DNA of 64,000 nt from Psychrobacter maritimus (GTDB lineage: Bacteria > Pseudomonadota > Gammaproteobacteria > Pseudomonadales > Moraxellaceae): contig NZ_CAJHAJ010000004.1 in NCBI RefSeq assembly GCF_904846345.1, forward strand, positions 286,194 to 350,193, given 5' to 3'. The notes under the pieces were generated by a model that worked only from the letters and a program-made list of their open reading frames with translations, did no database searches and had not been told where the DNA came from. Shown here piece by piece: positions 44,801-52,469 of the stretch (position 1 is the first letter of the stretch; every line of letters starts with the position of its first letter). Made by a program: the position numbers and the translations under genes.

Positions 44801-46166
44801 ATTGGGTGATTTAAAATTACCGCTACGCTATGTCTTTGATCCGTCAAGCGATGATGATGGCGTGACCATTCGTGTGCCACTGGTGGCGCTACCACAGCTC
44901 GATGCGATTGAGCTATTGTGGGGCGTGCCCGGTTGGCGCTATGAGCTGGTATTACAATTGCTCAAGTCATTGCCCAAAGACATTCGCCGTCAAATTGTAC
45001 CGATTCCTGACACCGCCGATAGCTTGTTCGATGAATTGCAGCCCGCTGGTGGTCAAGGACTGCTTAAGCAGCTTTGCCAAGCCCTAAATCGTCGCGGCAT
45101 TATGTCGGTGACACCAGATAGCTTTAACCCTGCTAGTATTGATCGCTATTTGCAGCCGCAAATCTGCGTGGTTGATGACAAAAATCGCATTATTGAAAAA
45201 GGTCGCGACCTACAAACGCTACAAATTCGCCATGCTAGTGAAACCCGCCAAGCGGTGAATGAGCAGCAAGGCACGCACACCGAATTCCCTGAGCATTTTG
45301 CCTTTAGCAAAAACCATCATAGTGCAGGCGTGGTGATGAAGCAGTTTGCTGCCTTGGTCGCAGACGCGTCAGGTGAAGCGGTATCGATTCATCAATATAC
45401 CGATGTCAATGCGGCGTTGCAGGCGCACCGTATCGGGGTTTTAACTTTAATTAAAGGTAAGCTTGGCGCCAAGAAAAAACAGCTGACCAGTCAAATTGAT
45501 AAGATATTCAAATTAGCCTTTGCGCCACTTGGGGATATGGAGAAGCTAAAAACCATCGTTATCGATGCGGCATTGGATGCGGCGCTTGAAGAGCATTATG
45601 TGTTATTTGATCATAGTGCTGATTTACCTGAAAGTGCTGATGATACTGCCATAGCCCTTGCTGAAGAATTGCCTTTCACGCCAGAAGAGTATGAAAAAAC
45701 CTTGGAAGTAGTGGCAGGCAACTTCCTATTAACCGGTCAAAACGTGATAAAAACGCTTAAAAATGTCTATACCCGTTGGCAGCGTATCCGTCAGAGTTTA
45801 CTCATGCTTGATAGAGAAATATTTGGCGAGTCTATCGAAGATATCGAAGATCAGCTAGAAGATTTGCAATTGGCTGATTTTGTTTATCGGATGGATTATA
45901 GCCATTGGCAGCAGTATCCACGCTATCTGGAGGCGCTGGAGATTCGTATCGAACGCCTTGAGCATAATATTGAATCCGACCTCGAAGGTGTCTATGCCCT
46001 TGATGTGCACATGGAGCGGCTAGCAAATCGTGCCAACGATAAAGCCATCAGCGAGTATCGCTGGATGGTTGAGGAATATCGCATTCAGCTCTTCGCGCAA
46101 CCGATGAAAACCCGCATGGCAGTATCACCGAAGCGTCTAAGCAAGATATGGGATAAGATGAGTTAA
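41814..46166 (+). CDS. hrpA: ATP-dependent RNA helicase HrpA (DEAH box)
   Basis: Large DEAH/RHA helicase, which in E. coli helps resolve stalled ribosomes and process mRNA. The 1450-residue product (E. coli 1300) has Walker A GETGSGKTT at 175-183, DEAH at 272-275, TSATLDT (motif III), GRSFPVEVRYRP, IVIATNVAETALTVPGIRYVID and QRKGRCGRVAPG (motif VI), then the HA2/OB region and the long HrpA-specific C-terminal domain. The first about 100 residues are a Ser/Asn/Glu-rich extension with a 15-bp tandem repeat (NELSS twice). Probably monocistronic. Confidence 0.96.
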   Translation: MPNTSKNVSEMPTENTANELSSNELSSNERNTSAFSSNQSSNESSKVANLDNDDSNITANTDNASLQAKVAADDLPVLAKDSYFLSRLERELARAAVANNKRDKKDADNKAEDGLAKKRAQYDKIKTRSQQAVQARMDSIPDKLAEKLNLDLPVSQRADDLIQAIIDNQVIIVAGETGSGKTTQLPKLAMLAGRGITGQIGHTQPRRLAARSVANRIAEELGEQLGNTVSFKIRFNEQGTAQSVVKLMTDGILLAELGHDRFLSKYDTIIIDEAHERSLNIDFIMGYLKKLLPKRPDLKVIITSATLDTKRFSEYFSRYDNKLKRNVPAPIFNVEGRSFPVEVRYRPLTDEPVNSSDDDSYDDFEENLPRAVVAAVEECFSDAQNKGHADQADILIFAATEAEIRELQEVLERHGPKHTEVLPLFARQTYEEQQRIFQPSGRGRRIVIATNVAETALTVPGIRYVIDLGFARISRYSYRSRVQRLPIEAISQAAANQRKGRCGRVAPGVCIRLYSEEDFTGRPEFTEPEILRTNLASVILQMANLRLGSVDDFAFIEPPDSRLVTDGHKLLDELGAITSKNEASSAKQTNKPRKGLDHLVLTPTGQKMARMPIDPRLARMLVAGSDFDCIREMLIVVAALAVQDPRERPVNKRQQADQKHAEFRQDDSDFLFYLSLWKALFEKDEDGNKLSGNQRKNFTKKNYLSFPRVREWSQTHRQLVQMVTELKLTDVKDADKGSAKNASLENVTSDPTAIEDEELKAVKYANLHRALLTGLLSTIAHKTENRGEYLAARQQKAKIFPASTVFKQVPPWVMAFEVVETSQVFMRTVAKIEPEWIISAAGDLLKYHYFEPHWSKKTGRVKAYAQISLFGLIIISKQLTNYEQVNLAESREIFIRDGLVTGNLGRQAPFLQHNMDKIADIERIEDKLRRRDLLVDEEALYQFYDKKIPEHIASRKAFEDWRAEVEKNDAKHLFFTDDDVLNSQAPTTGDFPEVWKLGDLKLPLRYVFDPSSDDDGVTIRVPLVALPQLDAIELLWGVPGWRYELVLQLLKSLPKDIRRQIVPIPDTADSLFDELQPAGGQGLLKQLCQALNRRGIMSVTPDSFNPASIDRYLQPQICVVDDKNRIIEKGRDLQTLQIRHASETRQAVNEQQGTHTEFPEHFAFSKNHHSAGVVMKQFAALVADASGEAVSIHQYTDVNAALQAHRIGVLTLIKGKLGAKKKQLTSQIDKIFKLAFAPLGDMEKLKTIVIDAALDAALEEHYVLFDHSADLPESADDTAIALAEELPFTPEEYEKTLEVVAGNFLLTGQNVIKTLKNVYTRWQRIRQSLLMLDREIFGESIEDIEDQLEDLQLADFVYRMDYSHWQQYPRYLEALEIRIERLEHNIESDLEGVYALDVHMERLANRANDKAISEYRWMVEEYRIQLFAQPMKTRMAVSPKRLSKIWDKMS

Positions 46167-46221
46167 GGCTCGATTTGAGCTTTAAAAGTTGTTAATTGAC
46201 AACCTATGACAATTATCTTGT

Positions 46222-46269
46222 ATAGCTCTTCATTCTAATCGATAATATTTAATTAAAATGAAGAGCTAT
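46222..46269 (+). terminator. Possible hrpA terminator or dispersed inverted repeat
   Basis: Perfect 13-bp inverted repeat ATAGCTCTTCATT/AATGAAGAGCTAT with a 22-nt AT-rich loop, about 55 bp after hrpA, followed by TATTGTTTTA. The large loop and weak T-run make it an unusual terminator. Confidence 0.45.
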
Positions 46270-46342
46270 TATTGTTTTACACCAAATTTTTCTGGGCTTT
46301 ACACAATAGATTGATGTAATTTTTTTAGCAGGATAAAAAATA

Positions 46343-46711
46343 ATGATTAAATTTAGACTGATAATATTAGGATTTGCATCAACTATATTTATTATTACGG
46401 GCTGTGATGAAACACAAGCCAGTAATAATAAAAACGTGAAGGAATTGACGCCAACAAGCGTGCAAAAAGAAGTGCAGTTACGGGGCGACTTCAAAAGAAG
46501 CTTTGAGGTTTATGAGTTGGCCTCTAATGACATCACTTACTACGTGTCAGATCCAAAGCAATTATTAATGAAAGATTCGAAGAGTTTCAATCAAAAAGGC
46601 TATTACAAATATTTCGAAACTTGCGTCGTTGGCAAAATCAGTTCTATTGGTAAATATGGCCCTCTAGGCAAATATCAAAATCAAATAACTGTCCGTGAAA
46701 TTTGCGTGTAG
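46343..46711 (+). CDS. Small predicted lipoprotein
   Basis: 122-residue protein with a type II signal peptide and lipobox IITGC (Cys21). Asp at the +2 position of the mature protein would favour retention in the inner membrane by the E. coli Lol rule. The rest is a soluble domain with two more cysteines (in FETCVV and at the very end, REICV), perhaps disulfide-bonded. I do not recognise the family. It is AT-richer than its neighbours. A terminator follows. Confidence 0.72.
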   Translation: MIKFRLIILGFASTIFIITGCDETQASNNKNVKELTPTSVQKEVQLRGDFKRSFEVYELASNDITYYVSDPKQLLMKDSKSFNQKGYYKYFETCVVGKISSIGKYGPLGKYQNQITVREICV

Positions 46712-46778
46712 TTTTGATAGTGCAAGTTATTGAATGGATGCACCTTCCAATTCTAAGTAACTAACCCTCATTATCAAT

Positions 46779-46820
46779 AAAAAAAGGCCAGATTAGCAAT
46801 CGCTAACCCAGCCTTTTTAT
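46779..46820. terminator. Bidirectional terminator, lipoprotein gene / aspA
   Basis: Stem AAAAAGGC...GCCTTTTT continued inward by TTAGC/GCTAA, with A- and T-tracts on either side, between convergent genes. Confidence 0.8.
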
Positions 46821-46835
46821 TTAACTATATATAAA

Positions 46836-48248
46836 CTATAGCAATGCTCTAACCTTTGGATAAACCATATTGGCAGGAGACAAGATATCATCTAGCGTCT
46901 CTTTATCCATCAGTTTTTCTTCTAATACGATGTCATAAACACTGCCACCAGTCTCTTGTGCTCTTCTTGCGACAAAAGAAGACGCATCATAACCAAGATG
47001 CGGGTTCAGCGCAGTGACCAGTCCGATATTATTGAATACCTCGACGCTACACGCCTCATTATTCATCATCAGACCATCGATACAGCGAGTAGCAAACATC
47101 TCACAGATATTGGCAAGCATGCTCATACCGGTAAACAAGTTAAAGGCAATCACTGGCTCAAAAACGTTTAGCTGTAGCTGACCATTTTCTGACGCCATAG
47201 CGATAGTATGATCGATACCCATCACATGGAAGCAAGCTTGATTGACCACTTCTGGGATAACCGGGTTTACTTTACCCGGCATAATTGAGCTACCCGGCTG
47301 CATTTCAGGCAAGCGATATTGCGCCAAACCTGCACGCGGACCTGAAGACTGCAAACGTAAGTCATGGGCAATCTTAGATAAACGGGCGGCAAACAGACGC
47401 AAGTTGCCAGACAGTGCAACATAAGCACTGGTGTCTTGCGTTGCTTCAATCAAGTCTTCAGCGATATAATAAGGTCTGCCAGTCAGCTCTGATAAGCTCT
47501 TGGCAACTTCTTCAGAATAACCCGCTGGGGCATTCAAACCGGTACCAATCGCTGTACCACCCATATTGATTTCATGAAATAGCGCGCGAGTAGCTTCGAT
47601 GCGCTCCATCTCTTTTTTGATCATGGTTGCAAAGGCATTAAACTCTTGACCTGCCGTCATAGGTACGGCGTCTTGCAAATGGGTACGACCCATTTTTAAT
47701 TGATCGGCAAGCTCAACGCTTTTTTTCTTCAGGCTTGTGTGCAATATAGCCATCTTATCTAACAGGCGCACGCAATAATCGTCCAAAGCAACATTCATCG
47801 CCGTAGGGTAGGCGTCGTTGGTCGATTGTGACAGGTTGACATCGTTATTTGGATGCACATGTTGATAGTCGCCTTTTTCATAACCGAGGATTTCTAGTGC
47901 TCGGTTGGCAATCACCTCATTGGCGTTCATATTGGTTGACGTACCTGCGCCGCCTTGGAACATATCTACGATAAACTGGTCGTGATATTTATTATCGATT
48001 AAGTCATCGCACGCCGCTGCAATAGCGTCTTTAACCGTGTCATTTAGTACGCCTACTTTGTTATTGGCGATAGCCGCCGCTTTTTTAACGGTGGCAAAAG
48101 CACGAATAAAGGTAGAAAACTGATTTAAGCGCACACCACTGACGGTGAAGTTTTCAAAAGCACGTAAAGTTTGGATGCCATAGTAAGCATCAGCAGGGAC
48201 GTCACGATAGCCGAGTAGATCATGTTCTTGGCGAGTAGCAGTAGTCAT
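46836..48248 (-). CDS. aspA: Aspartate ammonia-lyase
   Basis: Reversible deamination of aspartate to fumarate and ammonia. The 470-residue product begins with RQEHDLLGYRDVPADAYYGIQTLRA and contains GGAGTSTNMNANEVIANRA, NDVNLSQSTNDAYPTA, GRTHLQDAVPMTAGQEF and the fumarase/aspartase signature GSSIMPGKVNPVIPEVVNQ. The YYGIQTLRA start and TGGSVYDIV region favour aspartase over fumarase C. Ribosome site AAGGAA. Confidence 0.95.
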   Translation of the reverse strand: MTTATRQEHDLLGYRDVPADAYYGIQTLRAFENFTVSGVRLNQFSTFIRAFATVKKAAAIANNKVGVLNDTVKDAIAAACDDLIDNKYHDQFIVDMFQGGAGTSTNMNANEVIANRALEILGYEKGDYQHVHPNNDVNLSQSTNDAYPTAMNVALDDYCVRLLDKMAILHTSLKKKSVELADQLKMGRTHLQDAVPMTAGQEFNAFATMIKKEMERIEATRALFHEINMGGTAIGTGLNAPAGYSEEVAKSLSELTGRPYYIAEDLIEATQDTSAYVALSGNLRLFAARLSKIAHDLRLQSSGPRAGLAQYRLPEMQPGSSIMPGKVNPVIPEVVNQACFHVMGIDHTIAMASENGQLQLNVFEPVIAFNLFTGMSMLANICEMFATRCIDGLMMNNEACSVEVFNNIGLVTALNPHLGYDASSFVARRAQETGGSVYDIVLEEKLMDKETLDDILSPANMVYPKVRALL

Positions 48249-48755
48249 TCAATAAAATTCCTTTCAATAAAAAGCCCTGATTAAGACGCAGTGAGACCGT
48301 CATTTATTAAAATGACAGTGGTTGCATCACATTGGTAAATCAATTCAATCAACATTCAAGCATAAGCCTTTTACAAGGCGATTAATAATGAATATTTATT
48401 GTATTATGCATAATAAAACAAAAAAGTTTATATCATAAACGGTTGATGATAAATGCTTGTGATTAGGCAAATGGGCTGAGCCATATGCTTAACTGCCGTG
48501 CAATGCTAACCCAAGCCCTCACCCTTAATTCAGATTACACTCAATCAAGTAGGGGAAGTAAGCTATGTAAGTATGGTAGGGTAAGTGATTAGCAACGATA
48601 ATTACTGATATAAGCACGAGTAAAAACATAGGCAGGTATCTACTGTACTATGTTTAGACGATTAAAGCGATAAAGCGTTGCACCTTATGCCTTATAAATT
48701 ATCAAGCAAAGACGAGGCGTTCTGTCTTTGCTCTAATGATTACGCTAAATATTCA
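48249..48755. other. Intergenic region upstream of aspA
   Basis: About 500 bp without a gene. It holds the aspA promoter region (AT-rich, around 48390-48430) and a small hairpin GTCATTT/AAATGAC (48299-48316) in the presumed aspA leader. I looked for an FNR/ANR-type TTGAT-N4-ATCAA palindrome and saw only an unpaired half site. Nothing else stands out. Confidence 0.5.
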
Positions 48756-48810
48756 GGTTTAAGGTTTCAGGTTTAAGGTTTCAGGTTTAGGGTTTAGGGT
48801 TTAGGGTTTT
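48756..48810. repeat. Heptad tandem repeat (GGTTTAA/GGTTTCA/GGTTTAG)
   Basis: Eight 7-bp units: alternating GGTTTAA and GGTTTCA twice, then GGTTTAG three times and a partial GGTTTT. The last units overlap the stop codon and final codons of the membrane-protein gene (48801-48803 is its stop). Confidence 0.9.
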
Positions 48811-49136
48811 GCTCTTATATTTTCCGTAAGCACGCCCATACCATAAAACAAGAAGGCGATAAGCGTCAAGGCGACGATAAATGGCGTCAACAGCCAAATC
48901 ACAATATTGATTAATAATGACGATAATAAGCCATTAAAGATAATCGTATGAGGGGCGATAAAGTCCGAAACGACATCGACGGCACGCTTAGCAATCGGGA
49001 AGAGTAGGGTGCTGATGGCCAAAATATAGATATATTTTGCAAAGTTAGGATTGCTTGATAAGACAATGAAGTGAAATCCCAAGTAATACATGATACCTAA
49101 TGCCCAACATTTGAGGGTGTAGCTTAAACGAATCAT
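48801..49136 (-). CDS. Small predicted membrane protein
   Basis: 111-residue integral membrane protein with three to four hydrophobic segments (about 8-28, 32-52, 65-90, 88-105) and a short polar C-terminus (ENIRAKP). The ribosome site GGAGGAAG lies 5 bp before ATG 49136, so translation is likely. The family is not recognised. It is flanked by two unrelated tandem repeats: the heptad repeat runs into its 3' end and a 15-bp repeat lies about 40 bp before its start. Confidence 0.72.
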   Translation of the reverse strand: MIRLSYTLKCWALGIMYYLGFHFIVLSSNPNFAKYIYILAISTLLFPIAKRAVDVVSDFIAPHTIIFNGLLSSLLINIVIWLLTPFIVALTLIAFLFYGMGVLTENIRAKP

Positions 49137-49174
49137 GTGACTTCCTCCCCAATATACTTGTGATTTTCTACTCC

Positions 49175-49264
49175 ATTAGAAGCACGTCAATTAGAAGCAC
49201 GTCAATTAGAAGCACGTCAATTAGAAGCACGTCAATTAGAAGCACGTCAATTAGAAGCACTTCA
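49175..49264. repeat. 15-bp tandem repeat, six units
   Basis: Six head-to-tail copies of ATTAGAAGCACGTCA; the last has one change (CTTCA for CGTCA). Intergenic, 39 bp upstream of the membrane-protein start (minus strand) and 150 bp before the methyltransferase gene. No in-frame coding reading continues through it to either gene. Confidence 0.97.
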
Positions 49265-49414
49265 ATAAATGCGAAATAATGAATATATTATATATGTTAT
49301 ATTATGAATACATGGGTAAAGTCAATGGTTTTCTACACTCACTGTTTATTTGCTCGCTATTTATATACATATTTTATAAATAGCCTAAGCAATAATATAC
49401 TAAAGGAATGAGAT

Positions 49415-50035
49415 ATGTGGAACGAGCGCTATAACGAAGCAGAGTATATCTTTGGTACCGAACCTAATGATTTTTTAAGAGATACATTTAAGAAAATAAC
49501 AGCAGGTGGTAAGGTTTTATGTTTGGCTGAAGGCGAAGGTAGAAATGCGGTATTTTTGGCGGAGCAAGGCTACGAAGTGACCGCCATGGATATGTCTGAA
49601 GTAGGTTTGAATAAGGCATTAAAGCTGGCGCAAGATAGAGGTGTGGAGATTAAGACGCAGGTTGCCGATTTAGCCGACTATGAGTTTGGCGAAGCACAGT
49701 GGGATGGTATCGTTGCTATCTGGGCACATTTGCCTACAGCCATACGCCAGCACGTTCACGCTCAGATTGTAACAGCGTTAAAGCCGAATGGGATATTTCT
49801 CCTTGAGGCTTATACCGAACAGCAGCTAACCATGAATGCTGTCGGCGGACCTCCTGCAACGCAAAAAGAGCGCTTTGGTTCATTAGCAGTCTTGCGTGCC
49901 GAGCTGGCAGAGCTAGAAGAAATAACGGGTATCGAAAAGCAGCGCATGATTTTAGAAGGTACGCGCCATCAAGGTTTGAGTGCGGTGGTACAGTTTATTG
50001 CCAAAAAAACAGATAAACATAAATTTAAACGCTAA
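49415..50035 (+). CDS. Class I SAM-dependent methyltransferase
   Basis: 206-residue Rossmann-fold methyltransferase. SAM motif I is VLCLAEGEGRNAVFLAEQGYEVTAMDMS (about 33-60), followed by the acidic residue of motif II and WDGIVAIWAHLPT. It resembles the TehB / thiopurine-methyltransferase-like group (WNERYNEAEYIFGTEPNDFL start), which methylates small molecules. The substrate is unknown. Ribosome site AAAGGA. It stands alone. Confidence 0.88.
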   Translation: MWNERYNEAEYIFGTEPNDFLRDTFKKITAGGKVLCLAEGEGRNAVFLAEQGYEVTAMDMSEVGLNKALKLAQDRGVEIKTQVADLADYEFGEAQWDGIVAIWAHLPTAIRQHVHAQIVTALKPNGIFLLEAYTEQQLTMNAVGGPPATQKERFGSLAVLRAELAELEEITGIEKQRMILEGTRHQGLSAVVQFIAKKTDKHKFKR

Positions 50036-50157
50036 TTCATAAACGTTATTGTCAGTTGTGATAATACAGATAATGACTATATTTATGGATATAAATAGTG
50101 GGCTGGCGATTCATTCTAATTGTTTAGTTACAAGTATTTAATCATAAGTACTTAATT

Positions 50158-51024
50158 CTAGGCATGCAATTCACCGCTCGGACTGATGCCAAATAGCCGT
50201 TTATATTCTCGGCTAAATTGGCTCGGGCTTTCATAACCAACTTGCATGGCGATTTGCGATATCTGAGAGTCATTTGCCTGAATCAGACGCCGGGCTTCCA
50301 TGAGTCGCAAACTCTTTTGATATTGTAACGGGCTTAACTGAGTAATTTCTTTGAAGTGATGATGAAACCCCGAAACACTCATACCGCAGCGACTGGCCAA
50401 TTCCTCTACAACAACTGCCTCATTTAGATGCGTCTTTATCCAATCGGTAGCTTGGGTGATACGGTGCGTATGGCTGCCATTGACTACCAGTTGGCGTAGT
50501 TTATTGCCTTGCTCTGCTATAAGCAGGCGATAGTAAATCTCTTGCTGAATTAATGAGGCAAGAAAGTCGATATCGTCTGGATAATCAAGCAAGTGTATAA
50601 GGCGCTCAAATGCCCCCAGTATGGTGCTGTCCAATTGCCACTTTATTCCTAAGTGATTAGCAGGTTTAAGTGCTTCGGGCTGTTTGGGCGGTATTTTTGC
50701 TAAAACCTCACCAATCATGGCAAGGTTTAATTTCATAGACAGCACAATGACCGGATGCTCTACCGATGCGTGCTTTATATGCATGCTTAAAGGAATATTG
50801 ACCGGACAAAACATCAGATTGCTCTTATCAAACTTTTGGCAATCTGTACCCAAATAAATCTCACGTGCGCCTTGCAAGACGATACAAATACTGGGTTCTT
50901 GGATATAACTGATGGCTTTACTGGGTTTATCTGCACAGTAAAAAAATAAGCCTGAAATAGCAGATTCAATGGTTTGGTTTCTAGGCAAGAGGGAGAGTAG
51001 TTGCTCAATAGTTGATTGGTTCAT
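50158..51024 (-). CDS. AraC-family transcriptional regulator
   Basis: 288-residue regulator with an AraC_N-type sensor domain (about 20-180; SICIVLQGAREIYLG and LSMKLNLAMIGEVL are visible) and two C-terminal helix-turn-helix motifs (EELASRCGMSVSGFHHHFKEITQLSPLQYQ and ISQIAMQVGYESPSQFSREYKRLFGISP). It diverges from ohr, 204 bp apart, and may control it or itself. The usual ohr regulator is the MarR-type OhrR, so an AraC regulator beside ohr is unusual. Confidence 0.94.
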   Translation of the reverse strand: MNQSTIEQLLSLLPRNQTIESAISGLFFYCADKPSKAISYIQEPSICIVLQGAREIYLGTDCQKFDKSNLMFCPVNIPLSMHIKHASVEHPVIVLSMKLNLAMIGEVLAKIPPKQPEALKPANHLGIKWQLDSTILGAFERLIHLLDYPDDIDFLASLIQQEIYYRLLIAEQGNKLRQLVVNGSHTHRITQATDWIKTHLNEAVVVEELASRCGMSVSGFHHHFKEITQLSPLQYQKSLRLMEARRLIQANDSQISQIAMQVGYESPSQFSREYKRLFGISPSGELHA

Positions 51025-51124
51025 TAGGTTTTCTTATTTTATTTAATTGCTCGATACTATAGATGTTTGTAGAATTAGGCAAGACGTTTGGAGCTATGTT
51101 CTAACAGATTGTCCTACATACTCC

Positions 51125-51184
51125 TATAATAGCTTTATTGAAAATGACCAAGCGCTACTGCTGATGCTAGCGCTAATAGTAGCG
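51125..51184 (+). promoter_or_regulatory. ohr promoter -10 and structured leader
   Basis: TATAAT at 51125-51130 is a likely -10 for ohr (no clear -35). Just downstream, AGCGCTA/TAGCGCT (51151-51157 with 51168-51174) and CGCTACT/AGTAGCG (51153-51159 with 51178-51184) define two mutually exclusive hairpins before the start codon. Confidence 0.45.
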
Positions 51185-51227
51185 TTAAGCACAATAAACT
51201 ATCTAAGATATAGCTGAGGAATCAATC

Positions 51228-51641
51228 ATGAAAATATTTTATAAAACTCGCGCCACTGCAACCGGTGGTCGTTCTGGACATACGGGTCTTGACGATGGCT
51301 CATTAGGTTTTGATTTGGTCTCGTTTCAAGAAAAGGACAAAAAGGGCGTCAATCCAGAACAGCTTTTTGCCATGGGTTACGCCGCTTGTTTCGATAGCGC
51401 CTTAAACCTGACAGCTCAACAAATGAAACTGCCAATCACTGCATCAAAAACCTCTACCCAAGTTGGTATTGGCATGAAAGCTGATGGCAGCTATAACTTA
51501 GATATCGATCTGTATATCGAAGTAACTGGTATCGATGAAGCCCAAGCGCAAACGCTTATCGAAGCCGCTCATCAAGTTTGCCCATACTCCAATGCTACAC
51601 GCGGCAATGTAGACGTACGCTTGCATGTGACTGTGGTTTAA
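51228..51641 (+). CDS. ohr: Organic hydroperoxide resistance protein (Ohr)
   Basis: Thiol peroxidase of the Ohr/OsmC family that reduces organic hydroperoxides. The 137-residue product has the catalytic cysteine pair Cys54 (GYAACFDSAL) and Cys118 (HQVCPYSNATRGN) and the N-terminal TRATATGGRSGH...DGSLGFDL, typical of true Ohr rather than OsmC. Ribosome site GAGGA. It is divergent from an AraC-type regulator. Confidence 0.96.
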   Translation: MKIFYKTRATATGGRSGHTGLDDGSLGFDLVSFQEKDKKGVNPEQLFAMGYAACFDSALNLTAQQMKLPITASKTSTQVGIGMKADGSYNLDIDLYIEVTGIDEAQAQTLIEAAHQVCPYSNATRGNVDVRLHVTVV

Positions 51642-51701
51642 TGGCTTTAATTTAATCGTTGCTCTAATAACTATAAATAAATATAAAAATGACATGGCTT
51701 T

Positions 51702-51741
51702 TAATTGCTTGAATATATAGCGTATTTAAGCAATTTTTTTA
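51702..51741 (+). terminator. ohr terminator
   Basis: Stem AATTGCTT/AAGCAATT (extended by AATA/TATT) followed by a T-run. Confidence 0.75.
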
Positions 51742-51765
51742 TTTCACATAAAAGATGGTATGCAT

Positions 51766-51799
51766 AAAAAGAGCCAGTAGTTTGACTACTGGCTCTTTT
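51766..51799. terminator. Bidirectional terminator, ohr / MliC-like gene
   Basis: Perfect 15-bp stem AAAAGAGCCAGTAGT/ACTACTGGCTCTTTT with a 3-nt loop, between convergent genes. Confidence 0.9.
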
Positions 51800-51892
51800 G
51801 TTTCAAATAGATTTTTTTAAATAGATTTGAATGAAAATACGGATTTTATTCAAATAACTATAATGCATTTAACTACCATGCATTATTTATAA

Positions 51893-52264
51893 TTATAGTT
51901 TGCAGTTAACTTGGTACTCTTGGCCGTTGTCTGATTTGATGGTCATGATGCCAAAATCAGCTTTGGTGTGCCAATCATAAGTGGTTTTAGGGTTCACATC
52001 GTTTACATAACGAGCGCCAGAACCTGATACCGCTTGCTTCATGGTGATTTTTGCATTGGTCAAACCAACTTTAGGCAAGGTAACGTTTAGGTTAGCAGCT
52101 TGACCGTTTGCAGTGTATGCAGCAGTTACTTGACCGTTGTCTTCACAAGTAAATGATTGAACCACTTGCTGAGGATTGGTCGTTGGTGTAGTAGTGGTCG
52201 GTGCGCTGGTTGCACAAGCAGCTAGTAATACAGCAAAAGGCGCTACGGCTAATAATTTTTTCAT
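51893..52264 (-). CDS. MliC-like lysozyme-inhibitor lipoprotein
   Basis: Small lipoprotein with lipobox LLAAC (Cys17 from ATG 52264), a Thr/Pro-rich tether and an MliC-type domain (FTCEDNGQVTAAY, then the SGSGARYVN loop and the final QVNCKL). In MliC the SGxxY loop enters the lysozyme active site, and two cysteines form the domain disulfide as here. Family members inhibit C-type lysozyme and protect the cell wall. ATG 52264 (MKKLLAV) is preferred over 52276 because it starts the signal peptide cleanly. Confidence 0.8.
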   Translation of the reverse strand: MKKLLAVAPFAVLLAACATSAPTTTTPTTNPQQVVQSFTCEDNGQVTAAYTANGQAANLNVTLPKVGLTNAKITMKQAVSGSGARYVNDVNPKTTYDWHTKADFGIMTIKSDNGQEYQVNCKL

Positions 52265-52469
52265 AATATCTCTCAATATCTATCAAAATTGGTGTGAATT
52301 TTATTTGTTACGCTAGGCGGTATAATACAACAAAAAATGTAATTTCGTGTTGTGGTTCGAGCTTAGGAAAGTAACATCGGCTAGCGGATTTATGACTAAA
52401 ACACATGGCTGGTCAAGCTTTGCTTGCTATCAGCCCGTCATGGTTCTGTTATCAAACTTTTGTTTTTCC

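Noticed and set aside
42059..45087. Many ORFs of 60-125 codons on both strands across hrpA
   Set aside because: All are out-of-frame shadows of the 1450-residue helicase, which has a complete set of DEAH motifs.
48756..48810. True telomere or linear replicon end
   Set aside because: The heptads are short, degenerate and lie inside a normal gene-dense region; bacterial telomeres do not use this repeat.
49175..49264. CRISPR array
   Set aside because: The 15-bp units are directly adjacent with no unique spacers, and no cas gene is present.
52354..52380. tRNA-like GGTTCGAG box
   Set aside because: No acceptor stem, anticodon loop or paired T-stem could be built around it.
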